DNA from: an uncultured Spirochaetota bacterium
GTDB taxonomy: Bacteria > Spirochaetota > Spirochaetia > JAFGXN01
Assembly: GCA_944388995.1 (NCBI GenBank)
Contig: CALXKN010000006.1
Location: 1 to 64,000, forward strand
DNA length: 64,000 bases
Direction of reading: 5' to 3'
Below, piece after piece: positions 45,576 through 53,626 of this stretch. The position numbers were made by a program, and so were the translations under genes. The notes under the pieces were generated by a model. That model ran no database searches, was not told the DNA's origin, and was given only the letters and a program-made list of their open reading frames with translations. Numbering within the stretch: the first letter of the stretch is position 1; each line of letters opens with the position of its first letter.

Positions 45576-46606
45576 AACTTTTCAATCTCCTCTGTCAGCA
45601 ACGACAAAGCGTTTGCTTTGTCCGTTTTTTTATATAATCGGCCTTTTTTATAAAAGAGTATAGCGTTTCCAGCGCCGGTCAAACCGATATCGGCGTCCGC
45701 CGCCTCCAAAGGACCGTTCACCTCGCAGCCCATCACCGCTACCGTAATCGGCTTATCGCAGCGGTAAAGAAGCTCCTGTACCTGAGCAGCGAAGCGGTTG
45801 TCTGAGTCAAACCGCGCACGGCCGCACTTCGGACACGACACTAAACGCGGACCGCCGCCCTTTCCGCAGGCGCGCAGAATTTCAATGCCGCACATCACCT
45901 CGTCACGGCAGCTTCCCGAAACGGAAACCCGCACTGTCTCCCCGATGCCTTCATTCAAAAGAGTCGAAAACGCCAAGGTGCTTCGAATCACCGATGGAAT
46001 CAACGGTCCTGCTTCCGTTACGCCGATGTGCAGCGGATAATCCCACTGCTTCCTGAATCGGCGGTTAGCCTCCACCGTTTTTTGAGGATCTGACAATTTC
46101 AAGGAAAACACCGCATTGCGGAAACCGTACTTTTCCAAAATATCGGCCTCCTCTCCCGCTGCTTCCAACGCCGCCGACACCTTATCCAGCTCGCGTAAAT
46201 GCACCGGCAGCGAACCGCCGTTGATGCCGACGCGAATCGGCACGCCTGCGTCGGCGCACGCTTGCAGCACCGCCGCTACTCGCTCCTCTCCGCCGATATT
46301 TCCCGGATTAATACGGATCTTTGCTACTCCCGCCTTCACCGCGCCCAACGCCAACCGATAATCGAAATGGATATCGGCGACAACCGGCATCACAGCCGCC
46401 GCGCAGATGATCCTCAACGGCTCCAAAGACTCCTCATCCGGCACCGCAAAGCGAATCAGGCGGCAGCCCAGCGTTTTGAGCTCACGCATTTCCGAGAGCA
46501 GCGCCTCCGTATTCTCCCGCCTCAGAGGCAGTTTTCCCATTGTCTGCACCGAAACCGGCGCACCGCCGCCGATTTTTACATCGCCGACCGAAACACAACG
46601 TACCAT
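45572..46606 (-). CDS. ispG: 4-hydroxy-3-methylbut-2-en-1-yl diphosphate synthase (GcpE)
   Basis: A 344-residue iron-sulfur enzyme making HMBPP in the MEP isoprenoid pathway; dxr of the same pathway is at 55793. Family features: VGGAPVSVQTM-type N-terminus (GGGAPVSVQTMGKLPL), VADIHFDYRLAL, KIRINPGNIG and the 4Fe-4S ligands in LVSCPKCGRARFD (about residue 250) and MGCEVNGPLEAADADIG (about 295). Length is that of the short bacterial form. ATG 46606 lacks a Shine-Dalgarno; the -10 box ends 6 bases upstream, so the mRNA is probably leaderless. Confidence 0.95.
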   Translation of the reverse strand: MVRCVSVGDVKIGGGAPVSVQTMGKLPLRRENTEALLSEMRELKTLGCRLIRFAVPDEESLEPLRIICAAAVMPVVADIHFDYRLALGAVKAGVAKIRINPGNIGGEERVAAVLQACADAGVPIRVGINGGSLPVHLRELDKVSAALEAAGEEADILEKYGFRNAVFSLKLSDPQKTVEANRRFRKQWDYPLHIGVTEAGPLIPSVIRSTLAFSTLLNEGIGETVRVSVSGSCRDEVMCGIEILRACGKGGGPRLVSCPKCGRARFDSDNRFAAQVQELLYRCDKPITVAVMGCEVNGPLEAADADIGLTGAGNAILFYKKGRLYKKTDKANALSLLTEEIEKF

Positions 46607-46611
46607 ACTTC

Positions 46612-46640
46612 ACTTTATCACACATTTTCCGAATAAACAA
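46612..46640 (-). promoter_or_regulatory. Promoter of ispG (extended -10)
   Basis: Minus strand: -35 TTGTTT (46635-46640), 17-bp spacer, -10 TAAAGT (46612-46617) preceded by TGA. The 14-base stretch TGTGATAAAGTGAA also occurs upstream of carB. Repeat copy 4 ends about 11 bp further upstream. Confidence 0.6.
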
Positions 46641-46650
46641 GACTCTTCTT

Positions 46651-46870
46651 TTGGGCGCGTGCGCGCCGAGCGCGCACCGCGTCGACGGCGGGCGCGGTCT
46701 GCCTTCCGGCAGACGGCCTTGCGGCCCCCGCCGCGCCGCTCGCGCCTTCGTCTGCGGCGGATTTCTCCGGCGGACCGGCCGCGGCAAAAGAATGCGGCTG
46801 CACTTCGGCGGATCAGCGGGTCTTTAACGCTGTATTCTGCGCCTTTTATTGCAATTTTTGTTCCCGTCCG
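46651..46870 (-). repeat. Structured intergenic repeat, copy 4 (divergent, minus strand)
   Basis: On the minus strand it begins with ACGGGAACAAAAATTGCA and AAAAGGC...GCGTTAAAG (46869 downward), matching the start of copy 2. It then has GAAGGCGCGAG (46748 region), three GC hairpins (GGCCGCAAGGCC; GTCTGCC/GGCAGAC; GCGCGC/GCGCGC) and the shared end CGCGCCCAAAA. The core is too diverged to align base by base. The unit is inverted relative to copy 1, about 57 bp away. The interval 46607-47287 contains no credible gene. Confidence 0.6.
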
Positions 46871-46926
46871 AGCAGAAATGTTTTAACATCCTGTTTATTG
46901 AAATACAACAAACCGCTCCTTTGCCG

Positions 46927-47275
46927 GCGGAAACAAATGTTGCAGAAAAGGCATAAAATACTGCACTAAAAGGCGCCGGATTCGCAAAAGCGCCCCAAAA
47001 CCCCCGCCGAAGTCAAAACGCCGCGTTAAAAACGGCCGATCCGCCAAAGACACAAAATCCTGCCGAAGTCAGAATACTGCGTTGGAGGCGGCGGATCCGA
47101 AAAGGGGGCGCACGCTTTCGAAGGCGCGAGGGATTGGAGCGGAAATGAGCTGCCGACGGAGAGATGGCGCAGGGCAAAGCGGCAGCTTTGCTTTGGGTAA
47201 AGGCGCGGGAGGCTGCGAATTGCAGCGGAAAGCCCGGTACGCGCCGCTTGCGGCGCGCACGCGCCCGAAAAAAGA
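46927..47275 (+). repeat. Structured intergenic repeat, copy 1
   Basis: It consists of three degenerate ~57-bp direct repeats (about 46936-47110, consensus around CTGCCGAAGTCAGAAT..TGCGTT..GGCGGCGGATCC) followed by a core (47121-47275). The core contains GGGATTGGAGCGGAAATGAG, identical in copies 1, 2 and 3. Hairpin GCAAAGC/GCTTTGC (47174 region) and hairpin GCGCCGC/GCGGCGC (47241-47256), then CGCGCCCGAAAAAA. Its 3' end faces the 3' end of the gene at 47288, 12 bp away. Confidence 0.85.
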
Positions 47276-47287
47276 CTGAAGCTGCTT

Positions 47288-48256
47288 TTACTTTTTCTTT
47301 AGTAAAAATACGGTCGCTTTTTCGCGATAATTTCCGGTTTTCGAGTAAACGCACTCGTAACCGGTTAGAATGTCATTCCAAATACCCGACGGATCTTCGG
47401 CTGCCGGCAGCGTTTTCGGCAGTTCGGGCGTTTTAAACGCGCAGACAATCCACTGCGGCGGGTTTGAAAGAAACGCCGCGCGTTCCTCGGCGGCCGCTTC
47501 GGGATTGAATTTCAGATGAATCGGAATAAAAAAACGGTTTTGCGGCGTTGCCATAAGTTCTTGCGAAAAAAATCCGATTATTACCTTTGATCCGGTATTA
47601 AACGACCAAATTTTCGGGCGATCTGCCTCCGGAATGATCTCCGCCATATCGTCCATGACGGAAACGAAAAACGCATTCTCGTTTTTCACCTGAAGCTGCG
47701 GCGCGCTGAAATCGATAAAACAGACAAGTCTCCCTGCATTCCCCCGAATCAGCCAAGCCGAAAACGGTACAAACAGCAGTAATGTCAATAAGACGGCTAA
47801 GCTTTTTTTGGGAACAGAGAAAATAATATTGAAATCAAGCAGAAGCAACGGAATGACAGTCCAATAATAATACCAATGCAAACCGCCTCCCATTGTCAGG
47901 GCGGCCGACACCAGACCCGTTACAACCGGAAACCTCTCCGTCCGTCTGTATCTGATGACGTCAAAAAAAAGAACCGCAAACGGAACCGCCAGCTGCGCAA
48001 TGCGAATCAGCGCATTTTTCAGCGAATGCTTATCCGCCGCATACAGAAAGTTGTGAATGTACGAACCGTAAAAGAATTCCGAAAGCGCACCGTTAAGACC
48101 GAAATAAAGCAGAATTGGAACGGCAGTCAGTGCCCATCCCAACAAAAATAAAGCAATGTTCAGCGGCAGCTGCTTCTGCTGCTTTTTGAGAATCAGAAAC
48201 GCCGCAAAACCGATCATCATGCCGCCAATCAGAGCGCCGTCGTTCAGCCGTTTCAT
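47288..48256 (-). pseudogene. C-terminal remnant of a polytopic membrane glycosyltransferase-like protein
   Basis: A 322-residue open frame with about seven hydrophobic helices (about 8-190), then a soluble C-terminal domain. The pattern WALTAVPILLYFGLNGALSE and GGLHWYYYWTVIPLLLL resembles the second half of GT39/ArnT-like lipid-linked sugar transferases; the N-terminal catalytic half with its DD/DE motif is missing. The frame begins at ATG 48256 exactly where a GT2 gene breaks off, so it looks like the product of a deletion rather than an intact gene. It may still be translated (GAGGAGG lies 15 bases upstream). Family assignment is tentative. Confidence 0.55.
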
Positions 48257-48326
48257 AAAAAACCGGCAGCGCCTCCTCTTCGTTAAAACAGGGGACCACG
48301 AGAGAAAGGATCGGTTTAGGGTTCAT
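48243..48326 (-). pseudogene. GT2 glycosyltransferase fragment (first 28 codons)
   Basis: ATG 48326 has a good Shine-Dalgarno (GGGAGGA) and overlaps the end of gtrA by 11 bases, as in intact gtrA-gtrB operons. The 28 codons MNPKPILSLVVPCFNEEEAL... PVFYETAE are a perfect start of a GT2/DPM1-type bactoprenol glycosyltransferase. After that, similarity stops and the sequence runs into the membrane-protein remnant in another frame. Some 300 codons are missing, so the gene is destroyed. Confidence 0.75.
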
Positions 48327-48735
48327 GTCTTTCATCCTCCCGAAAGGCAAAATAACGCTGTCCGAAGTAGTTCAGAGCAGTGAAGACGATCATGCCCAGC
48401 GCCAGCGCCGCGTTGCCGCGAAACGAGGCAGAAAACCCGCTCAAAAGCCATTCCGTCAGCGGTTTCGCCGCTCCGTAAGCGGCAAAATAACAAACCGCAA
48501 TGACAGCGATAAAACGCACGGCAGGACGCCAGCCGCGGCTTGTATTTCCGAATGTAAACCGTTTGTTCAGCACATAGGCGAGAAGACTTCCGACGATGTA
48601 GTTTGCCGACGACGAAAACCAATACGGACAGTGCGCCGCATTGTAAAGAAGAAACATCAGCGTCGCCCCGACAAGCGTATTGAGCGCGCCGACGGCAAGA
48701 AATTTAATCAGTTTCCGATCTGCCCAAGAAAACAC
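48316..48735 (-). CDS. gtrA: GtrA-family membrane protein
   Basis: A 139-residue membrane protein with four TM helices (about 12-35, 40-60, 78-98, 110-130), typical of GtrA-like proteins thought to flip undecaprenyl-phosphate-linked sugars. The start region KLIKFLAVGALNTLVGATLM is the usual N-terminus, and YRVGS-like SANYIVGSLLAYVLNKRFTF is present. GTG 48735 has no Shine-Dalgarno; TATAAT ends 6 bases upstream. Its glycosyltransferase partner, which should follow, is deleted (48243-48326), so the protein may be an orphan. Expression may vary through the G tract in its promoter. Confidence 0.85.
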   Translation of the reverse strand: MFSWADRKLIKFLAVGALNTLVGATLMFLLYNAAHCPYWFSSSANYIVGSLLAYVLNKRFTFGNTSRGWRPAVRFIAVIAVCYFAAYGAAKPLTEWLLSGFSASFRGNAALALGMIVFTALNYFGQRYFAFREDERHEP

Positions 48736-48740
48736 GGGCT

Positions 48741-48749
48741 ATTATATCA
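48741..48749 (-). promoter_or_regulatory. Extended -10 promoter of gtrA
   Basis: Minus strand: TGA-TATAAT, a perfect extended -10 (48741-48749). The -35 position at 17-bp spacing (48764-48769) falls inside the interrupted G tract, so no -35 box is present. Confidence 0.6.
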
Positions 48750-48754
48750 CACAC

Positions 48755-48770
48755 GGGGGGGAGGGGGGGG
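48755..48770. repeat. Interrupted poly-G tract in the gtrA promoter
   Basis: Plus strand: seven G, one A, eight G. On the gtrA strand this is a C tract occupying the -35 region and part of the spacer, eight bases from the -10 box. Length changes here would move upstream sequence relative to the -10. Confidence 0.85.
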
Positions 48771-48792
48771 TACTTAACCGAAATTTACAGTC

Positions 48793-48822
48793 AAAAAAAA
48801 AAAACCGCCTCAAAGGAGGCGG
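48793..48822 (-). terminator. Terminator after the amidohydrolase gene
   Basis: Minus strand: 7-bp stem CCGCCTC / GAGGCGG with a CTTT loop followed by twelve T residues, 20 bases after the stop codon. Confidence 0.9.
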
Positions 48823-48842
48823 AAGAATGCCGAACGAAAATT

Positions 48843-50531
48843 TCACTCTGTTTCGGAGGCAGAAAAAACCGTACTGCCGTCTTTAACGGTACGTATCACT
48901 TTAATAGTACGAATTTCTTCGGGCGCAATGGTCAGCGGGTTTTTGTCCAAAACGACAAAGTCGGCGCGTTTGCCGGGGCGAATCGAGCCTTTACTCTCCT
49001 CTTCACCGATTTGAAAAGCTGCTGACAACGTCATCGCTTTTAAGGCTTCCGCAGGGGAAATTCGCTCTTCCGGAGCGATAACAACCCCCGATTTCGTCTG
49101 ACGCACAGTCATGCACCACAACGATTCGATCATATTGGGAGCAACGACAGGTGAGTCCTGATGAACAGTCACCGCAACACCCGCTTTTAACGCCGTCGCA
49201 GCAGCGCTGATATGTGAGCCGCGTTCGTTGCCGAGATTCTTCAAATGAACGTCTCCCCAGTAATAAATATGCGCGGGAAACATCGACGCAATCAGTCCGA
49301 GCTCAGCCAAATCGGCAAACTGCTGCGGCCGAACGATTTGCGAGTGAACCATCACGGAGCGGTGAAAATCGCCGACGCCCTCCGCGCGCAGCTGTTTGTA
49401 AACGCGAATCAGTTGATCGGCAGCGGCGTCTCCATTGCAGTGAGCCTGCAGCGGCAGACCTTGAGCAGCCGCCGTGCGGGCAAAAGCAGTGATGGTTTCA
49501 TCGTTATCAATCGGATAGCCGCAATAATTCGGATCGGCTTCGTTCCCGGAGCGCGCACCCGGAACAGTCAAGTACGGTTCGGAAAGCCACGCCGTCCGTC
49601 CCTGAGGAGAGCCATCAAGGAAAATTTTATATCCGCCGATTTTAAAACGATTGAGATAGCGCCCCAATCGCTCGGGGTGAGCCTGTGCTAAACCGGAAGC
49701 GTTCTTTAAATCGACGTAACCGACAATATCCATGACAAGAGCTTCTTTTTCAGCGGCTTCAGCGAGAAGTTCATACTCTTTTTCTTTCAGCAGAGAATCC
49801 TGTGCCGTCGTGAAACCTTGCGACAGATAAATCTGCTGCGCTTTCCGCATCAATTCGATGGGATCAGTGTCCGAAGGAGGAACTTGAGAAGCATAACCCA
49901 AAAACGCGGTTTCTTCCATATAACCGGTCGGATTGCCCTGCGCGTCACGGGCGATAACGCCGCCTTCCGGAGGCTGTGTTTGAGCCGTTACGCCGAAGAG
50001 GGTCAATGCCTTTGAATTAAAAACGCCCATATGCCCGGAAGCATGCGTAATAATAATCGGCCGCTCTGTTGAGACACGATCCAGCACCTCTTTTGTCGGA
50101 TGGGCTTTTTCTTTCAGATTGTTGTTATCATAACCAAAACCGACAATCCAACCCTCCTTCGTGTCGGGATTCTCCTTCGCATAAGCGGTCAGAATCGAAA
50201 CAATGTCGTCGAACGATTCGGCTGACGCAAGCTGCGCAATCGTTAAAATTTGAACGTACTGAGAAAGATGGCTGTGACCGTCGATAAAACCGGGCAAAAG
50301 CGTCGCGCCGTTCAAATCGATGCGTTCTGTTTTCTTCGTACACAGTGACTGCATCTCTTCATCGGTACCGATATGCGCAATCACACCGCCGCGAACGAAA
50401 ACCGCCTCAGCTGTCGGCCGGCTCTCTTCCATTGTTAAAACCGTTCCGTTGTAAAACAGAACCTCTTCCTTCGGTTTTTCACAGCCGCAAAGCAAAACCG
50501 CAAACAAAACCGCCGTTATTATTCTTTTCAT
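48843..50531 (-). CDS. Amidohydrolase-family lipoprotein (YtcJ-like)
   Basis: A 562-residue metal-dependent hydrolase of the amidohydrolase 3 group (YtcJ / N-substituted formamide deformylase-like). It has an unusual lipoprotein signal: MKRIITAVLFAVLLCGC with lipobox LLCGC, placing it at the cell envelope. Metal motifs: LPGFIDGHSHLS (HxH, about residues 80-91), AHCNGDAAAD (about 364), MVHSQIV (about 392) and HQDSPV (about 464), the usual set for the TIM-barrel. ATG 50531 with AAAGGAGA upstream. Natural substrate unknown. Followed by a strong terminator. Confidence 0.88.
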   Translation of the reverse strand: MKRIITAVLFAVLLCGCEKPKEEVLFYNGTVLTMEESRPTAEAVFVRGGVIAHIGTDEEMQSLCTKKTERIDLNGATLLPGFIDGHSHLSQYVQILTIAQLASAESFDDIVSILTAYAKENPDTKEGWIVGFGYDNNNLKEKAHPTKEVLDRVSTERPIIITHASGHMGVFNSKALTLFGVTAQTQPPEGGVIARDAQGNPTGYMEETAFLGYASQVPPSDTDPIELMRKAQQIYLSQGFTTAQDSLLKEKEYELLAEAAEKEALVMDIVGYVDLKNASGLAQAHPERLGRYLNRFKIGGYKIFLDGSPQGRTAWLSEPYLTVPGARSGNEADPNYCGYPIDNDETITAFARTAAAQGLPLQAHCNGDAAADQLIRVYKQLRAEGVGDFHRSVMVHSQIVRPQQFADLAELGLIASMFPAHIYYWGDVHLKNLGNERGSHISAAATALKAGVAVTVHQDSPVVAPNMIESLWCMTVRQTKSGVVIAPEERISPAEALKAMTLSAAFQIGEEESKGSIRPGKRADFVVLDKNPLTIAPEEIRTIKVIRTVKDGSTVFSASETE

Positions 50532-50592
50532 AAGGAATCTCCTTTCTTATCATAGCGCAATCCGAAATGAAAAGAAAGCCCCTCGAAATAAC

Positions 50593-51669
50593 TCAATCGG
50601 CTGCTTCAATGGGGGCGGAGAAAGCGCTGTCCCGTTTCTGATCCTGTTTTTGCGCATACATCCGACAATCAGCCTCATGTACAAGCATGTAAACGGAACC
50701 GCCGCCGAATGCAGAGCCGACCGCATAAGAAATCGCTGTTTCGTCGGGATTATTGTCATTTTCACGGCGGAGAGCGTCATCAATCGACGTTAAAAGCCGG
50801 CGGAACTCCGTTTCATTCTTTTTTTCGGCAATCAGAAGAAACTCGTCGCCTCCGTTGCGGCTGATAAACACGTGCGGATCATTGAATCGGGTCAATACTT
50901 CAGCAAAACGACGGATAAGATCATCTCCGGCGCTGTGGCCGAAGCGGTCGTTAACGGCTTTAAGGTTGTTTAAATCAAAAATTGCCGCACCGATATGATT
51001 GGACGAAGCACCGCCAAGCGCCATCATGTAACGGTCGGCAGCATAGCGATTCTGCAGCCCGGTCAAACCGTCACGGAATGCCAGAGAACCAAGTTCCTTT
51101 ATTTGACGGGAAGTGAGAAGCAATTCAAAAAAAGCCAAAATGACAAGAAAGACCAAAATACCGAACAGCAGCGACAGATACGTTTTAATTCGTTCCGACA
51201 GCGATTCGGAATAGATCTGCAATCGGTTGACCAAGTCATCGGAAAGTTTGAAATACGACTCCGAATCATCGATAAGAATCTTCTCGTCATCGCCCGTTGC
51301 CTCTTTTTTGTTGAAACGTTCTATATCTCCGCTCAATCGATCCCAAACGAGTTTCAGTTCATCGACAAGGTCTCTGTAATCATCTTTGGAAATCACCGGA
51401 AACTGCGAAACTCCCTCTTCCGAATGAATTTGAGAAATCATGTCGGAGACAAAACTCTTCAATTCTTCGTTTTTTTGATCTGCCAGCTCCTGCTTTACCA
51501 ACCGTTGGGAAGAACAGCGAAAAAATCCGGCTTGATTGATTGCTGCCGCTGCCTGAGCCTGATCTGTAGCCAACTGCCAAATTCGAAGAAACAAAACAGT
51601 CGCCGAAAAGAGCAGCGCAATACGCAGCAAATGAAACGCCAACCGCCGTCTGAAAATCGATTTCACCAT
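50593..51669 (-). CDS. Membrane diguanylate cyclase with PilJ-like sensor
   Basis: A 358-residue protein. TM helix about 10-32; periplasmic sensor about 33-155 containing INQAGFFRCSSQRLVKQEL, which resembles the N-terminal AGRQRMLSQR motif of PilJ/NarX-type sensors; TM helix about 155-175; then a GGDEF domain with DGLTGLQNRYAADRY, FDLNNLKAVNDRFGHSAGDD and active site SRNGGDEFLLI (about 279-289). All catalytic residues are present, so it should make cyclic di-GMP. I chose ATG 51669 (AAAGG eight bases upstream); ATG 51696 is an alternative. Divergent from rpsB, upstream of the amidohydrolase gene. Confidence 0.87.
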   Translation of the reverse strand: MVKSIFRRRLAFHLLRIALLFSATVLFLRIWQLATDQAQAAAAINQAGFFRCSSQRLVKQELADQKNEELKSFVSDMISQIHSEEGVSQFPVISKDDYRDLVDELKLVWDRLSGDIERFNKKEATGDDEKILIDDSESYFKLSDDLVNRLQIYSESLSERIKTYLSLLFGILVFLVILAFFELLLTSRQIKELGSLAFRDGLTGLQNRYAADRYMMALGGASSNHIGAAIFDLNNLKAVNDRFGHSAGDDLIRRFAEVLTRFNDPHVFISRNGGDEFLLIAEKKNETEFRRLLTSIDDALRRENDNNPDETAISYAVGSAFGGGSVYMLVHEADCRMYAQKQDQKRDSAFSAPIEAAD

Positions 51670-51770
51670 GATTTTGCCTTTCAAGTCAAATGACATTATC
51701 AATATAATTAACTTTCAGGGCATTTTCAAGTCTTATTCACAGAAATCCTCGGTAAAGGAGCAAAAAAGAC

Positions 51771-51799
51771 TTTACAAAAGAACAAATCCGAAGTATAAT
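51771..51799 (+). promoter_or_regulatory. Promoter of the rpsB operon
   Basis: -35 TTTACA (51771-51776), 17-bp spacer, -10 TATAAT (51794-51799). The ~68-base leader contains a hairpin GCCGG / CCGGC (51842-51860) immediately before the GGAGG at 51864. Confidence 0.8.
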
Positions 51800-51873
51800 T
51801 TTGACAAATAAACTCCGCGAAAGCGTGTAACAGTGAAGGAAGCCGGACAAAAGAGCCGGCACAGGAGGCAAAA

Positions 51874-52776
51874 GTGGCAGTGGTAACAATGAAAAACCTG
51901 CTCGAATCGGGTGTTCATTTCGGACACCAAACCAAAAGATGGGATCCCCGTATGGCGAAGTACATTTACACTCAGCGCAACGGTGTTCACATCATCGACC
52001 TGAAAAAGACGCTTCTTTCAGTTAAAGACGCCTACGAAATCGTGCGCAAAACGGTTTTGGAAGGAAAAAGCGTCCTTTTCATCGGCACCAAAAAACAGGC
52101 TCAGGAAGCCATCGAAAAAGAAGCCAAACGGTGCGGAATGTACTACGTCAACAATCGCTGGCTCGGCGGTATGCTGACAAACTTCGCAACCATCAAAAAA
52201 TCGATCGTTCGTCTGAAAAAAATCGAAAAAATGGAAGTCGACGGAACCTTCGATTCTCTCACAAAAAAAGAAATTTCTCTTTTAAACAAAGAACGCGCTA
52301 AATTAGAGAAAAACCTCGGCGGAATCAAAGAAATGAAAGATTTGCCGGGAATCGTATTCATCATCGACACGAAGGAAGAGGCGATTGCGGTCGCCGAAGC
52401 AAAAAAATGCGGTATTCCGATTGTCGCCGTCGTCGACACCAACTGCAATCCGGAAGGCATCGATTATCCGATCCCCGGAAACGACGATGCTATCCGCGCG
52501 ATTTCTCTGTTCACATCGGTCATCGCAAACGCAGTCATTGAAGCGGATAACGAAGTCGGTCTGCAAATCATCGAAAACATTCAGGACGACGAAATGACAA
52601 ACGAGTCGATTCTGGCAAAAGCTGAAGAAGAAAAAGAAGCGGCGATTAAAGAAGCGGTTGAAGCGGACGAAGCTAAAAACTTTAAAGCTAAACCGAAGAA
52701 ACCGGCAAAAGAAGAAGGCGAAAAATCGACCGAAACAGCCGTCGAATCCGAAGCTGAAACTTCAAAGGAGGAATAA
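51874..52776 (+). CDS. rpsB: 30S ribosomal protein S2
   Basis: A 300-residue S2 protein of the small ribosomal subunit. The family pattern is intact: [20 protein letters not shown] at the start, [26 protein letters not shown] and [20 protein letters not shown]. The last ~65 residues are a Lys/Glu/Ala-rich tail not found in E. coli S2, probably disordered. GTG 51874 with GGAGG upstream (MAVVTMKNL). First gene of rpsB-tsf-(terminator)-frr-uppS-cdsA-dxr. Confidence 0.97.
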   Translation: MAVVTMKNLLESGVHFGHQTKRWDPRMAKYIYTQRNGVHIIDLKKTLLSVKDAYEIVRKTVLEGKSVLFIGTKKQAQEAIEKEAKRCGMYYVNNRWLGGMLTNFATIKKSIVRLKKIEKMEVDGTFDSLTKKEISLLNKERAKLEKNLGGIKEMKDLPGIVFIIDTKEEAIAVAEAKKCGIPIVAVVDTNCNPEGIDYPIPGNDDAIRAISLFTSVIANAVIEADNEVGLQIIENIQDDEMTNESILAKAEEEKEAAIKEAVEADEAKNFKAKPKKPAKEEGEKSTETAVESEAETSKEE

Positions 52777-52777
52777 A

Positions 52778-53620
52778 ATGGCAAACGTAAATCCGAGTGA
52801 CGTCAAAAAACTGCGCGACGCAACCGGCGCCGGAATGTTGGACTGCAAAAACGCATTAATCGAAGCCGGCGGCGACTTTGAAGAGGCGCAGAAAGTATTG
52901 CGCAAAAAAGGATTGGCCGCCGCTACTAAACGCGAAGGCCGCGCCACAACGGAAGGCCGGCTTTTCATTGCTATCCGCGGAGAAAAAGCTGCCGTCTGCG
53001 AGCTGACGTGCGAAACGTATTTTGTGGCAGGTAATGAAAAGTTCAAAGCTTTCGGCGAAGAAATCGTCAACATGATGCTTGACGCCGAAACGGAAGAGTT
53101 GACGCCGGAAATCGCCGATAAAGTAAAAGAAGCGATCAGCATCATCAAAGAAAACATGACGCTGAAGCGGCAGAAACTGTTTAAGCTGACCGCCGCCCAA
53201 AAGGCGTTCGGTTACTCCCACGACGGGCAGATTGCCTCTGTCGTTGTTTTGGAGAGCGACAATCCCGCCGCTTTTGAAGCTGATGCCGTTAACGAATTCG
53301 GAAACGACTTGGCGATGCACATTGCCGCATTTCACCCCCGTTTTATCGACGAAAACTCCGTTACACAGAAATTCAAAGACGACCAAATGGAAGTTTTTGC
53401 CGCACAGTCAGAAAATCTGAATAAACCGGCTGATGTGCTGCAGAAAATCATGGCCGGCAAATTGAATAAAATCTACTCCGAAGTGTGTCTGACCAAACAG
53501 CCGTTTGTAAAAGACGACAAACAATCCGTCGAAAAAGTGATGGCAGCCGTCGCCAAACAGGTCGCCGCTTCGTTGAAAATCGCCGATTACGTTTATTACA
53601 AAGTCGGCATTGACGAATAA
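52778..53620 (+). CDS. tsf: Translation elongation factor Ts
   Basis: A 280-residue guanine nucleotide exchange factor for EF-Tu. N-terminal UBA-like domain VKKLRDATGAGMLDCKNALI followed by DFEEAQKVLRKKG; then the dimerisation/core region including VCELTCETYFVAGNEKFKAF. The ATG at 52778, one base after the rpsB stop, has AAAGGAGGAA upstream; in-frame codons before it overlap rpsB and are not EF-Ts. The C-terminus is complete. Confidence 0.97.
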   Translation: MANVNPSDVKKLRDATGAGMLDCKNALIEAGGDFEEAQKVLRKKGLAAATKREGRATTEGRLFIAIRGEKAAVCELTCETYFVAGNEKFKAFGEEIVNMMLDAETEELTPEIADKVKEAISIIKENMTLKRQKLFKLTAAQKAFGYSHDGQIASVVVLESDNPAAFEADAVNEFGNDLAMHIAAFHPRFIDENSVTQKFKDDQMEVFAAQSENLNKPADVLQKIMAGKLNKIYSEVCLTKQPFVKDDKQSVEKVMAAVAKQVAASLKIADYVYYKVGIDE

Positions 53621-53626
53621 CCGTTT

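Noticed and set aside
46620-46827. Several overlapping frames in the GC-rich interval after ispG
   Set aside because: They arise from GC hairpins in repeat copy 4; Arg/Ala/Pro-rich with no ribosome binding sites.
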